Source: Mycobacterium sp. GA-1199 (GTDB taxonomy: Bacteria > Actinomycetota > Actinomycetes > Mycobacteriales > Mycobacteriaceae). Taken from it: DNA of 64,000 nucleotides. The position numbers were made by a program, and so were the translations under genes. Of the stretch, positions 27,440-36,057 are shown piece by piece. The stretch is from contig NZ_LQIX01000012.1 of the NCBI RefSeq assembly GCF_001500045.1, positions 186,001 through 250,000 on the forward strand, read 5' to 3'. Each line of letters begins with the position of its first letter. Positions within the stretch are counted from its first letter, which is position 1. Under the pieces are notes generated by a model, which was not told the DNA's origin, did no database searches, and saw only the letters and a list, made by a program, of their open reading frames with translations.

Positions 27440-29518
27440 ATGGCGACGCGCGAACAAGCTCAGTCGATCCTTTCGCAGTTGGCCGGGCCGACGGCGATGC
27501 TGCGCGACGATCAGTGGGCCGCCATCGAGGCGCTGGTCGTGCACCGTCGTCGGGCACTGGTCGTGCAGCGCACGGGGTGGGGGAAGTCGGCGGTCTACTT
27601 CATCGCGGCCAAGCTCTTGCGCGCCGAAGGGCAGGGACCGACGGTGATCGTGTCGCCGTTGTTGGCGCTGATGCGAAACCAGGTGGCCGCAGCAGAACGG
27701 GCGGGTGTGCACGCCGCGACCATCAACTCCAGCAATGTCGCCGATTGGGACGACATCCACCGCCGGGTGCGTGGCGGTGAGCTCGATGTGCTGCTGGTCA
27801 GCCCGGAACGCCTCAACAATCCCGATTTCCGCGACGCTGTGTTGCCCGCGCTGGCACGTGATGCCGGGCTGGTCGTGGTCGACGAGGCGCACTGCGTGTC
27901 GGACTGGGGCCATGACTTCCGGCCCGACTACCGGCGCATCCGCACGCTGATCGCTGAACTCGGCGACGGTATCCCGGTGCTGGCGACCACCGCGACCGCC
28001 AACGACAGGGTGGTCGACGACGTCGCGGCGCAGTTGGGTGTCGGAGGCGGCGACACCTTGGTGCTCCGCGGCGGATTGGACCGTGAATCGCTGCGGCTCT
28101 CGGTGGTCAAGGCGGGCAACCCGGCCCAACGCGCGGCTTGGCTTGCCGCGCATATCGATTCGTTGCCCGGGTCGGGCATCGTCTACACGTTGACCGTCGC
28201 GCAGGCTCACGACATCGCCGCGTTGCTGCGCGAGCAAGGGCATACGGTGGCGGCGTACACCGGCGCGACCGAGGGCGCCGAGCGCGAACAACTCGAGGCC
28301 GATCTGCTGGCCAACCGCGTCAAGGCGTTGATCGCGACGTCGGCGCTCGGTATGGGATTCGACAAACCCGACCTCGGATTCGTCGTGCATCTCGGCGCAC
28401 CGTCCTCACCGATCGCGTACTACCAGCAGGTCGGCCGTGCCGGCCGCTCGACGACCAGCGCGGAGGTGATCCTGTTGCCGGGCCGTGAGGATCAGGACGT
28501 CTGGCGGTACTTCTCGTCGGTGGTGTTTCCGTCGGAAGCCATGGTGCGCAATGTGATTCGTGCCCTGGAGCCGGACCGTCCGCAGTCGACGGCGGCGTTG
28601 GAACCGATGGTCGACCTCAACCGGACGCGGCTGGAGATGGTGCTCAAGGTGCTCGACGTCGACGGTGCGGTCCGGCGGGTGAAGGGCGGCTGGGTCGGCA
28701 CCGGCATGGAGTGGACCTACGACGAGGCGCGCTATCGCAAGCTCGACGAGGCGCGTAAACGTGAGCAGCAGGCGATGCTCGACTACCAGGCGACCGACCG
28801 CTGCCGGATGGCATTCTTGCGGGCTCAGCTCGACGATCCGGAACTCGGCGAAGGCGAGCGATGCGGTCGCTGCGACAACTGCACGGGTTCGCACTACGAC
28901 GCTGTCGTCGACGCCGGTGCCGTCGAGCACACGCATGCGCACCTCATGCGGCCGGGCGTCGAACTGACACCACGCAAACAGTGGCCGTCCGGGCTCGAGA
29001 AGCTCGGGCTGGAGCTCAAGGGCAAGATCAGCGACGGGCCCGAGCCCGGCCGCGCCATCGGCAGGTTGACCGATCTCGGCTGGGGCGCCCGGCTGCGGCG
29101 CCTGCTCGACGAACCGGACGCGGAGGTGTCCGATGCCGTGGTGCAGGCGGCCGTGCAGGTGCTGGCCGCATGGGACTGGGAGACCCGCCCGGCCGCGGTG
29201 ATGGCCCTGGACTCGGGCACCCATCCGTTGCTGATCACCTCGCTGGCGCGTGAATTGTCCCGGCTGGGTCGACTCACAGATCTGGGTGTGCTGCGATACG
29301 TGCCCGGACGCAGACCGGTGACCGCGGCGAACTCGGCGTACCGCGTCGCGGCGCTGGACGGGGCGTGGCAGACCCCGGAGTTGTCTGTTGTGGACGGACC
29401 GGTGCTGTTGGTCGACGACGTCACCGACACGGGGTGGACGCTGACGATGGCGTCGCGGCTGGTCAGGGCGGCGGGCGCGCCGGCCGTGCTGCCGTTTGCG
29501 CTGGCCAGCGTGAGCTGA
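27440..29518 (+). CDS. rqlH: RqlH-type RecQ-like helicase with C-terminal phosphoribosyltransferase-like domain
   Basis: 692 aa superfamily 2 DNA helicase. Walker A RTGWGKSA (44-51), DEAH (148-151), motif VI QVGRAGR (330-336), then a tetracysteine zinc site C455, C475, C478, C481. Winged-helix and HRDC domains of classical RecQ are absent, the layout described for RqlH of M. smegmatis, an ATP-dependent 3'-5' translocase/helicase. Residues 510-692 end in VLLVDDVTDTGWTLT (656-670), a PRPP-loop signature of type I phosphoribosyltransferases. As recalled, rqlH is broken or missing in tuberculosis-complex species, so an intact copy points to an environmental species. Ends before a hairpin at 29572. 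Confidence 0.88.
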   Translation: MATREQAQSILSQLAGPTAMLRDDQWAAIEALVVHRRRALVVQRTGWGKSAVYFIAAKLLRAEGQGPTVIVSPLLALMRNQVAAAERAGVHAATINSSNVADWDDIHRRVRGGELDVLLVSPERLNNPDFRDAVLPALARDAGLVVVDEAHCVSDWGHDFRPDYRRIRTLIAELGDGIPVLATTATANDRVVDDVAAQLGVGGGDTLVLRGGLDRESLRLSVVKAGNPAQRAAWLAAHIDSLPGSGIVYTLTVAQAHDIAALLREQGHTVAAYTGATEGAEREQLEADLLANRVKALIATSALGMGFDKPDLGFVVHLGAPSSPIAYYQQVGRAGRSTTSAEVILLPGREDQDVWRYFSSVVFPSEAMVRNVIRALEPDRPQSTAALEPMVDLNRTRLEMVLKVLDVDGAVRRVKGGWVGTGMEWTYDEARYRKLDEARKREQQAMLDYQATDRCRMAFLRAQLDDPELGEGERCGRCDNCTGSHYDAVVDAGAVEHTHAHLMRPGVELTPRKQWPSGLEKLGLELKGKISDGPEPGRAIGRLTDLGWGARLRRLLDEPDAEVSDAVVQAAVQVLAAWDWETRPAAVMALDSGTHPLLITSLARELSRLGRLTDLGVLRYVPGRRPVTAANSAYRVAALDGAWQTPELSVVDGPVLLVDDVTDTGWTLTMASRLVRAAGAPAVLPFALASVS

Positions 29519-29571
29519 CGGCTCCTTTGCGCACGACCATCGGCTCGCTTGGCGGCTCCGGGTGCTTAAGG

Positions 29572-29606
29572 GGTTGATATCACGCACCACGTGCGTGCGA
29601 TCAACC
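29572..29606 (+). terminator. Hairpin downstream of rqlH
   Basis: GGTTGAT (29572-29578) and CACGCAC (29581-29587) pair with GTGCGTG (29591-29597) and ATCAACC (29600-29606). The result is a 14-bp stem with one 2x2 internal mismatch and a 3-nt loop, 53 nt after the rqlH stop. Confidence 0.7.
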
Positions 29607-29731
29607 GGTTAGCGCGCTGGGGTTGCTGACACCCGAAAAACGCCGTCTGTACTGGGGCTGTTTAGCCCGCCCCCCGGGCCGGTTACGCCTTACGGAGCGG
29701 CCACCGGGTCGCAGACCGAAGGAGTGATTTG

Positions 29732-30142
29732 ATGAACCTGTCCGCAACGACCGTTCGACGCGGCCTGTACGGCATGTTCGCCGGCGGCCTGCTTGCTTTC
29801 GGTTCCGCCGCGATCGTGGCACCGGTTGCCAACGCGCAGCCGGCTCCTGCTCCGACGCAGGACAATACCTGCAGCGTGAGCGCGATCGCCAACACCTCGA
29901 GCACGGTGTCGGCTTCGACGAGCACCTATCTCGCCTCGAACCCCGAGGCCAACGAGGCGCTGACGGAGATCGCCACGAAGCCGCAGGACCAGGCCACGCA
30001 GGACTTCCGCGCCTACTTCGCGCAGAACCCGCAGGTCGAATCCGAGTTGAAGGCGATCAACCAGCCGGTCGCGGAGATCTCGAGCCAGTGTGGTGTCGAG
30101 GTGACTCCGACACCGATCTCGGCCGCGTTGACTGACGCGTAA
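29732..30142 (+). CDS. Secreted hemophore-type heme-binding protein
   Basis: 136 aa. Signal peptide (residues 1-35, cleavage near VANAQP). The mature part has the mycobacterial hemophore pattern: an early Cys (DNTCSVSAIANTSS), helical ASTSTYLASNPEANEALTEI, RAYFAQNPQVESELKAI and a late Cys (SSQCGVEV) that should form the disulfide. Rv0203-type hemophores carry heme across the envelope. The ATG at 29732 is chosen with AAGGAG 7 nt upstream; a TTG one codon earlier is unlikely. Followed by a strong hairpin. Confidence 0.82.
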   Translation: MNLSATTVRRGLYGMFAGGLLAFGSAAIVAPVANAQPAPAPTQDNTCSVSAIANTSSTVSASTSTYLASNPEANEALTEIATKPQDQATQDFRAYFAQNPQVESELKAINQPVAEISSQCGVEVTPTPISAALTDA

Positions 30143-30157
30143 CCCGTGAACGACCTT

Positions 30158-30184
30158 GTGGCGCCGGCTCCCAGCCGGCGCCAC
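30158..30184 (+). terminator. Terminator of the hemophore gene
   Basis: GTGGCGCCGGCT (30158-30169), loop CCC, AGCCGGCGCCAC (30173-30184): a perfect 12-bp GC-rich stem with a 3-nt loop, 15 nt after the stop codon. Confidence 0.85.
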
Positions 30185-30233
30185 ACGCGTTTTCGGGTCG
30201 GACGTCACCGCCTCAACTCCCCCGAAATTGGAA

Positions 30234-30263
30234 CAGCCGCCCTGCCGTGCGGCAGGGCGGCTG
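30234..30263 (-). terminator. Terminator of the 30284-30697 gene
   Basis: CAGCCGCCCTGCC (30234-30246) pairs perfectly with GGCAGGGCGGCTG (30251-30263) over a 4-nt loop. It lies 20 nt beyond the stop of the minus-strand secreted-protein gene, so two separate terminators stand back to back here. Confidence 0.85.
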
Positions 30264-30283
30264 CTGTGTGAAGGTTCAACGCG

Positions 30284-30697
30284 TCATCGGTAAGCGATGA
30301 ACACGCCGTTTTCCAGCGTCACACCGAATGCGTTCGCCTCAGCGTTCCATTCCACCTTTAGCGGTTGAAGGTCGGGGAAATCCGGACGCAATTCGACGGG
30401 CGGCAGCCACACGTCCGGGATCCCTAAGCGTGCCGGGTTATCCCAGTGTCCTGGGGGAACGCCATAGAGCGGGTTGGGCACACCATCGACGATCTCCGGC
30501 GCCTTCTTCACCTGTCCGGGCGGGCCGAACGGGTTGTGCCCCGGAGGATCGCCCGGTCCCCAGTGCGAGATGCCCGGATGCGGACCCGGGTCCGGACGAG
30601 GCGGATCTGCCTGCGCGAGCCCGCTACCCAGTGCGAATGCCGACAAACCGAGCGCACCCGCCATTGCGGTAGTAGCTGCAAGTTTCTTGATCTCCAC
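30284..30697 (-). CDS. Small secreted proline-rich protein
   Basis: 137 aa. Sec signal peptide (KKLAATTAMAGALGLSAFALGSGLAQA, about 4-31) followed by a Pro/Gly-rich segment (DPGPHPGISHWGPGDPPG) and a short conserved-looking C-terminus ending FGVTLENGVFIAYR. No catalytic motif or named family. The GTG at 30697 follows AAGGAG with a 7-nt gap. Downstream of the IclR gene on the same strand but 172 nt away, so probably its own unit. Exported; the function is unknown. Confidence 0.75.
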   Translation of the reverse strand: MEIKKLAATTAMAGALGLSAFALGSGLAQADPPRPDPGPHPGISHWGPGDPPGHNPFGPPGQVKKAPEIVDGVPNPLYGVPPGHWDNPARLGIPDVWLPPVELRPDFPDLQPLKVEWNAEANAFGVTLENGVFIAYR

Positions 30698-30869
30698 GGT
30701 TGAACTCCTTGTTCGGTGATGGCGCCGAAGTCACGGCGCTACATCGACTTGTTGTTCGTAACCGCCCCGACCGGTGCGACCGGTGCGGCTTGAAGACCCC
30801 CAGACGGAATCTGGTTACCCCCGGCTCGCGTGGCAAAACACGTGAACTCAAAAAAGTATGTTTGCTGGT

Positions 30870-31781
30870 CTAAGTGGTACCGCGACGCTTCACGCCGCCC
30901 AGCTGCCTCGTCACCACGTCCGCGGTCGCGACCAACGCCCGCGCCCGTTCGGTGATCTCGTTGTCGGTCAATGCCTTTCCGATATGCATCGAGGCGACCA
31001 TGATCTGTCGCTGGTAGTGGTCGTACACCGGTGCCGAGATCACGCTGATGTCATGACGTTTGCGGCCACCGTCGTTCTCGTCGCGCAGGTAGACCCGTTC
31101 GCCGATGTCGGAGACCAGTTCCCCGAGCAGCGCACGCAACTCGTCAGGCAATTGTGTCGACATCCCCGCCATCAACGAATACAGCCGTCGCCCGCCGGGT
31201 GTCAGCCGCTCAACCAGGTACCCATCGGCCCGGCACTCGGCGATCACCCGGTGCAACCGCTCGGTGTCGGTGCGCAGTGGAAGCGTCGGCTCCTTGGCCA
31301 ACCATTCGCGTTCGGCTTCGTCGTCCCAGAGCACGAACATCAGGCCCACCGGAGGGGCGAACGGATAGCTCTGACCGACCTCGACGCCGGGCCGCGCGCC
31401 GGCGGGCGCCACGAGGTCCAGCACCGTGATCCGGTCGTCGACCACGCCCGAGAGCGCCGCTGTGACACCGAACCGCGCCGAGAGCCGACGCAGTTCCTCC
31501 CTGGCGGCTGGGTTGACTCGCATCGACTCCTGGGCTCGGTGGCCGAGGGTGATCAGCGATGGGCCCAGCCGGTAGGTCTTGTCGGTCGGATCGCGCACGA
31601 GATACCCCGCCTCGCACAACGAGGAGAGGATGCCCAGGCAGGTCGGCTTGCTCAGCCCCACCCGGCGGGCCAGCTCCGATACACCGAAACGCTCGGCGGG
31701 GCGGTCCGCGAGATAGTCCAGGACGCGCACCACCCGATCGGTCGGGGGTGATGCGCGGCCGGACGGCTCGGTGCTGGGCAC
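30870..31781 (-). CDS. IclR family transcriptional regulator
   Basis: 303 aa. N-terminal winged HTH (about 15-75: VVRVLDYLADRP, FGVSELARRVGLSKPTCLGILSSL, GYLVRD) and C-terminal IclR effector domain (about 90-260). The effector is unknown; IclR proteins usually sense small carboxylic acids or aromatics. It is divergent from the Rv3531c-like operon across 84 nt that also carry a KstR box, so it could be a local second regulator of that operon or of itself. GTG start at 31781. I recall no counterpart at this place in M. tuberculosis. Confidence 0.88.
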   Translation of the reverse strand: MPSTEPSGRASPPTDRVVRVLDYLADRPAERFGVSELARRVGLSKPTCLGILSSLCEAGYLVRDPTDKTYRLGPSLITLGHRAQESMRVNPAAREELRRLSARFGVTAALSGVVDDRITVLDLVAPAGARPGVEVGQSYPFAPPVGLMFVLWDDEAEREWLAKEPTLPLRTDTERLHRVIAECRADGYLVERLTPGGRRLYSLMAGMSTQLPDELRALLGELVSDIGERVYLRDENDGGRKRHDISVISAPVYDHYQRQIMVASMHIGKALTDNEITERARALVATADVVTRQLGGVKRRGTT

Positions 31782-31841
31782 CTCAGCAGCGTACTCGGCG
31801 TTCCATATATGTACCGTAGCGGTCGATATGTTGACTCTTGC

Positions 31842-31855
31842 TAGAACGCGTTCTA
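31842..31855. promoter_or_regulatory. KstR box and leaderless promoter of the Rv3531c-like operon
   Basis: TAGAACGCGTTCTA is a perfect KstR palindrome (16 bp with flanking C/G). TTGACT (31831-31836), a 17-nt spacer and TAGTTT (31854-31859) make a good promoter. The box fills the spacer and shares its last two bases with the -10. TAGTTT ends 6 nt before the GTG at 31866. Confidence 0.93.
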
Positions 31856-31865
31856 GTTTCGCAGT

Positions 31866-32993
31866 GTGTACTCACAGCCGCTGATCGATGCGATCGCCGA
31901 AGCCGAGCGCCTCGTGTCCACCGCGCCGTTCATCGAGTCCGAGGGCGATCTGCTCGAGGGTCTGCAGTACTTGGCCGGATGCGTCGCAGCATGCACTCAC
32001 CTGGCGTTCGATTACGACCGCGACCATCCGTTCATGCAGTCCGGGACCGGGCCGTTCACGAAGATGGGCCTCGACAATCCGGACGCGCTCTACTTCGGCA
32101 CCCGTGTTCAGGCCGGTCACGAGTACGTCGTCACCGGTAAGCGAGGGACCACGACCGACCTGGCTTTCCAGATGCTCGGCGGCGAGTACACCGACGACAA
32201 CGTCCCGCCGAGCCAGGCCGCGTTCGACGACCGCGAACTCGACATCGCCGAAGACGGCACCTACGAGTGGCGCTTCACCCCGGACAGCCCGTCGCAGTTG
32301 GTGGTTCGCGAGGTCTACAACGACTGGTCGGCACAGCGCGGCTACATCAGCATCGCGCGCACCGACACCGCGGGCACCGCACCGCCGCCGCTGACCAAGG
32401 AACTCATCGAGAAGCGCTATGCGGTGGCCGGTAAGCAACTGGTCCAGCGGGTCAAGACGTGGCTGCAGTTCCCGCAGTGGTTCTACAACACCCTGCCGGT
32501 CAACACGCTCACCGCGCCGAGGCTCACACCGGGCGGACTGGCAACCCAGTACTCGTCGGTCGGCCACTTCGACCTGGCACCGGACCAGGCCATGCTCATC
32601 ACACTGCCGGTCGGCGACGCGCCGTATCTCGGGTTCCAGCTCGGCAGCCTCTGGTACATCTCGCTGGACTACATCAACCACCAGACGTCGCTGAACGGCA
32701 CTCAGGCACAGGCCGATCCGGACAACAAGATTCGCATCGTCGTCTCCGATGCCAACCCCGGTGTTACCAATTGGTGCGAGACGCTCGGCCACCGCAAGGG
32801 ATACCTCCAGTTCCGCTGGCAGCGATTGTCGCGGGCGTTGACCGAGGCCGACGGTCCGACGGTCGAGGTCCTCGATCTGGACAAGGTCGCCGACGCGCTG
32901 CCGTACTACGACAGCAACAAGATCTCCGACGACGAATGGCGTGCCAGAATCGCACTGCGGCAACGGCAGATCCAGAACAGGATGGTGGGCTGA
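31866..32993 (+). CDS. Rv3531c-like protein of the KstR regulon
   Basis: 375 aa, the same length as Rv3531c, whose function is not known. Soluble, no signal peptide, no motif I can assign; aromatic-rich stretches (QFPQWFYNTLPVNTL, GFQLGSLWYISLDYINHQ) suggest a hydrophobic ligand site, perhaps for a sterol-derived acyl-CoA (inference). GTG start with a leaderless promoter. First of three coupled genes with an SDR and a sulfotransferase-like protein. Confidence 0.8.
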   Translation: MYSQPLIDAIAEAERLVSTAPFIESEGDLLEGLQYLAGCVAACTHLAFDYDRDHPFMQSGTGPFTKMGLDNPDALYFGTRVQAGHEYVVTGKRGTTTDLAFQMLGGEYTDDNVPPSQAAFDDRELDIAEDGTYEWRFTPDSPSQLVVREVYNDWSAQRGYISIARTDTAGTAPPPLTKELIEKRYAVAGKQLVQRVKTWLQFPQWFYNTLPVNTLTAPRLTPGGLATQYSSVGHFDLAPDQAMLITLPVGDAPYLGFQLGSLWYISLDYINHQTSLNGTQAQADPDNKIRIVVSDANPGVTNWCETLGHRKGYLQFRWQRLSRALTEADGPTVEVLDLDKVADALPYYDSNKISDDEWRARIALRQRQIQNRMVG

Positions 32994-32995
32994 CC

Positions 32996-33778
32996 ATGGC
33001 TGGGATGCTCGATGGAAAGGTCGTCGTCATCAGCGGCGTCGGGCCCGCGCTGGGCACCACGCTTGCGCGCCGGTGTGCCCAGGAGGGCGCGGACCTCGTG
33101 CTGGCGGCCCGCACCGTGGAACGGCTGGAGGACGTCGCCAAGCAGGTCACCGATCTGGGCAGGCGGGCGCTGTCGGTGGGCACCGACATCACCGACGAGG
33201 CGCAGGTGAACAACCTCGTCGACGAGACGATGAAGGCGTACGGCAAAGTCGACGTGCTCATCAACAACGCGTTTCGGGTGCCGTCGATGAAGCCGTTGGC
33301 CAACACCACTTTCGAGCACATGCGCGATGCGATCGAGTTGACCGTCTTCGGCGCGTTGCGGCTGATTCAGGGATTCACGCCTGCGCTGGCCGAGGCCAAC
33401 GGATCCGTTGTGAACGTGAATTCGATGGTGGTGCGTCACTCGCAGGCCAAGTACGGCGCCTACAAGATGGCGAAGTCGGCGCTGCTGGCGATGTCGCAGT
33501 CGTTGGCCACCGAACTGGGTGAACAGGGTATCCGGGTGAATTCGATTCTGCCGGGCTATATCTGGGGTGGAACACTGGAGAGCTACTTCAACCATCAGGC
33601 CGGCAAGTACGGCACCACCGTCGACGAGATCTACAAGGCGACCGCCGCCGCGTCCGATCTCAAACGGCTGCCCACCGAGGGCGAGGTGGCCTCGGCGATC
33701 CTGTTCATGGCCAGCGATCTGTCGAGCGGAATCACCGGCCAGGCACTGGATGTCAACTGTGGGGAGTACAAGGCGTGA
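32996..33778 (+). CDS. Short-chain dehydrogenase (Rv3530c-like)
   Basis: 260 aa, matching Rv3530c in length. Classical SDR: SGVGPALGTTLARR cofactor loop, NNAFR in place of the usual NNAG, catalytic segment VNVNSMVVRHSQAKYGAYKMAKSA with Tyr/Lys in YGAYKMAK. KstR-regulated in M. tuberculosis; the step is not firmly assigned, probably oxidation of a hydroxyl on a sterol intermediate. The ATG at 32996 is 2 nt after the previous stop, and its own stop overlaps the next start (GTGA). Confidence 0.87.
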   Translation: MAGMLDGKVVVISGVGPALGTTLARRCAQEGADLVLAARTVERLEDVAKQVTDLGRRALSVGTDITDEAQVNNLVDETMKAYGKVDVLINNAFRVPSMKPLANTTFEHMRDAIELTVFGALRLIQGFTPALAEANGSVVNVNSMVVRHSQAKYGAYKMAKSALLAMSQSLATELGEQGIRVNSILPGYIWGGTLESYFNHQAGKYGTTVDEIYKATAAASDLKRLPTEGEVASAILFMASDLSSGITGQALDVNCGEYKA

Positions 33779-34917
33779 CGCGCACCGACGTCGGCACCGT
33801 CGAGGATCTGCACGCGTCGGCGACCAAGGCCTGCGGCCTCGACGACTTCGGCAGCGACGACGACAACTACCGCGAAGCACTCGGAGTACTGCTCGAGTCC
33901 TACCGCCGCGACGCCGATCTCACCGAGTTCGGCAGCAAGATGCAACGGTTCTTCGTGCGCAACGCGCTGGTCGCGCGGCTGGTGTCCGAAGCGGCTTTCA
34001 AGCAGCACCCGCAGCATGCCGACATCGCGATCGAAAAGCCGATCTTCGTGACAGGTCTGCCTCGCACCGGCACCACCGCCATCCACCGGCTCCTGGCCGC
34101 CGACCCTCGCCACCAAGGGCTCGAGTTGTGGCTCGCCGAGTTTCCTCAGCCTCGACCACCGCGCGAAACCTGGTCCCACAACCCGGTTTTCGCGCAACTC
34201 GATGCCCAGTTCAGCAAGGCGCACGCGGAGAATCCCGACTACACCGGGTTGCATTACATGACCGCAGACGAGGTCGAGGAATGCTGGCAGCTGCTCCGCC
34301 AGTCGCTGCATTCGGTGTCCTACGAGACGTTGGCCCACATCCCGACGTATTCGCAGTGGCTGGCGAAGCAGGACTGGACGAAGCCCTACCAGCGACATCG
34401 CAAAAACCTTCAGTTGATCGGCCTCAACGAGCCCGAGAAGCGGTGGGTCCTGAAGAATCCGAGCCACCTGTTCGCGCTCGACGCGCTGTTCAAGACCTAT
34501 CCGGATGCGCTGGTCATCCAGTGTCACCGGCCACCGGAGACGATCATGGCGTCGATGTGCTCGCTGGCCCAGCACACCACCGAGGGCTGGTCCAACACGT
34601 TCGTCGGGGAGACCATCGGACGCGATTCGCTGGAGACCTGGTCGCGGGGACTGCAACTGTTCAACGCCGAACGGGCCGAACACGATCCGGCCCAATTCTA
34701 CGATCTCGACTACTTCGATCTGGTCAAGGATCCCGTCGGCGCCGTCGCCGACATCTACCGCGCGTTCGGGATCGAGTTCACCGACGCCGCGCGTGAAGCG
34801 GCGACCGCGACCCACGAAGAGAGCAAGAAGGGTCCGCGGGCACCGAAGCACACCTACTCGCTGGCCGACTACGGCCTCACCGACGACGAGGTCAAGGAGC
34901 GCTTCAAGGAACTGTAG
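33775..34917 (+). CDS. Sulfotransferase-family protein (Rv3529c-like)
   Basis: 380 aa. The PAPS-binding-type P-loop TGLPRTGTTAIHRLL (about 92-106) and the second motif WVLKNPSHLFALDALFKTYPDA plus CHRPPETIMASMCSL match the PF13469 sulfotransferase family. No sulfation step is known in sterol catabolism, so the substrate is open. KstR-regulon member in M. tuberculosis. GTG start overlapping the SDR stop; converges directly on the lipoprotein gene with no spare base. Confidence 0.85.
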   Translation: MTRTDVGTVEDLHASATKACGLDDFGSDDDNYREALGVLLESYRRDADLTEFGSKMQRFFVRNALVARLVSEAAFKQHPQHADIAIEKPIFVTGLPRTGTTAIHRLLAADPRHQGLELWLAEFPQPRPPRETWSHNPVFAQLDAQFSKAHAENPDYTGLHYMTADEVEECWQLLRQSLHSVSYETLAHIPTYSQWLAKQDWTKPYQRHRKNLQLIGLNEPEKRWVLKNPSHLFALDALFKTYPDALVIQCHRPPETIMASMCSLAQHTTEGWSNTFVGETIGRDSLETWSRGLQLFNAERAEHDPAQFYDLDYFDLVKDPVGAVADIYRAFGIEFTDAAREAATATHEESKKGPRAPKHTYSLADYGLTDDEVKERFKEL

Positions 34918-35562
34918 TCAGGCGGTGGTGTTGGCCAACTTCTCGATGCGTTCGAGCGCGTCCTCGGCCAGCGACCGCACGTCGTATCCGTTGGCGGGAC
35001 CACACGTCGAAATCTCGATCGCGGCGTTGTGCGCGGCCACGAAAGCGCTGTCGCAAGCCCAGGTGTCACCTTTGAACGACCACAGCAGGATCTCGGCGGA
35101 ACCGGAATCGACTTGCGGCAGAAGCCCGAAGACATACTCGCGGTCGGCCATGCTGGTGACCCGAAAGCGCGTGTCCCGACAGGAGTCGATCGTGCGTTTG
35201 GCTTGTGCAAGCGCATCTTTGGCGTCGAAATCGGCGCGGTAGACGCCGACCATCTCCTCGACGTACACGTCGAGAGCGCCGTTGACGGTCATCCAGTGCC
35301 CGCCGTCGTACGCCGCGGGATCGTGATCGACGATGAACGGCGGGTCCACCTCACGCGCCACACCCGCGCATTCGGCGGGGTCGACGGTCACGAACAGGTT
35401 GCCGTCGCCCTTCGTCACGTCGGGGCTCAGCAGGTCGCCGACCTGTCCGGCCGTGATCGGGGCGACCGGCGGTTCGGGCGCCGGTTGCGGGCTGTCCACC
35501 ACCCGTGTGCAGGCCGCAGCGGTCACCGCGAACAGACAGAAAGTGACCGCAACGCAGCGCAT
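34918..35562 (-). CDS. Lipoprotein with PknH-like extracellular sensor domain
   Basis: 214 aa. Lipobox ending at Cys18 (TAAAC), then a short Pro linker and a domain of about 170 residues with four cysteines (AEC, DSC, WAC, STC) in the pattern of PknH C-terminal sensor domains, which hold two disulfides. No kinase domain is present, so it is a stand-alone lipid-anchored sensor or decoy. TAAAGT (35576-35571) stands 8 nt before the ATG, so possibly leaderless. The ligand is unknown. Confidence 0.8.
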   Translation of the reverse strand: MRCVAVTFCLFAVTAAACTRVVDSPQPAPEPPVAPITAGQVGDLLSPDVTKGDGNLFVTVDPAECAGVAREVDPPFIVDHDPAAYDGGHWMTVNGALDVYVEEMVGVYRADFDAKDALAQAKRTIDSCRDTRFRVTSMADREYVFGLLPQVDSGSAEILLWSFKGDTWACDSAFVAAHNAAIEISTCGPANGYDVRSLAEDALERIEKLANTTA

Positions 35563-35570
35563 ATCAGAGC

Positions 35571-35576
35571 ACTTTA
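35571..35576 (-). promoter_or_regulatory. -10 element of the PknH-sensor-like lipoprotein gene
   Basis: Minus-strand TAAAGT (TAnnnT), 8 nt before the ATG at 35562. Confidence 0.4.
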
Positions 35577-35598
35577 CGACGGCCTCGCGTTGAGATAT

Positions 35599-36057
35599 CT
35601 AGCCGTCGCCGGGGGAGGGGGCCGAGGAGATCTCTTCCAGGCATCCCTCGGCCACGGCGTGCTTGATGCTGTCGGCCAGCCGGGGGCAGGCCTTGGCGCG
35701 CGCGGGGTCGCGGCCGGATTCCCGGATCTCGGCGAAGTACGCGCACCGACGCGAGGCCTCGGTGTTCCACTGCACCGAGGTGTGAGCCGGTCCCAGCTTC
35801 TTGACGTCCACCGAGACATGGCAGAAGCGGCAGTCGACGGACACCAGGCCCGACCTCAGATACCGCTCGCGGTCACGCTGGGTGGCCTCCCGCAGTGCCG
35901 CCGCGCGCTCACCACCGAAAGAGGGGGCCTTGGAGGTGATTTCGGGCCCCAACCCGCCGTGACCGTGACCGTGGCCGTCGTCGTCATGCGCACCGTGCAG
36001 CAGGAGCATCGCCCGGGCCAGCCGGTCGACGTCGGGTGCCTTACGGTCTTCGGTCAC
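35599..36057 (-). CDS. Rv3527-like protein coupled to kshA
   Basis: 152 aa (Rv3527, 149 aa), function unknown. A His/Asp-rich stretch (HDDDGHGHGHGG, about 23-34) is followed by a conserved-looking domain with CRFCHVSV, RRCAYFAE, KACPRLAD and GCLEE, giving five cysteines and nearby histidines that could bind a metal. The GTG at 36057 overlaps the kshA stop (GTGA), so it is translationally coupled to the oxygenase. A role in KshA maturation or electron transfer is possible but unproven. Confidence 0.78.
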   Translation of the reverse strand: MTEDRKAPDVDRLARAMLLLHGAHDDDGHGHGHGGLGPEITSKAPSFGGERAAALREATQRDRERYLRSGLVSVDCRFCHVSVDVKKLGPAHTSVQWNTEASRRCAYFAEIRESGRDPARAKACPRLADSIKHAVAEGCLEEISSAPSPGDG

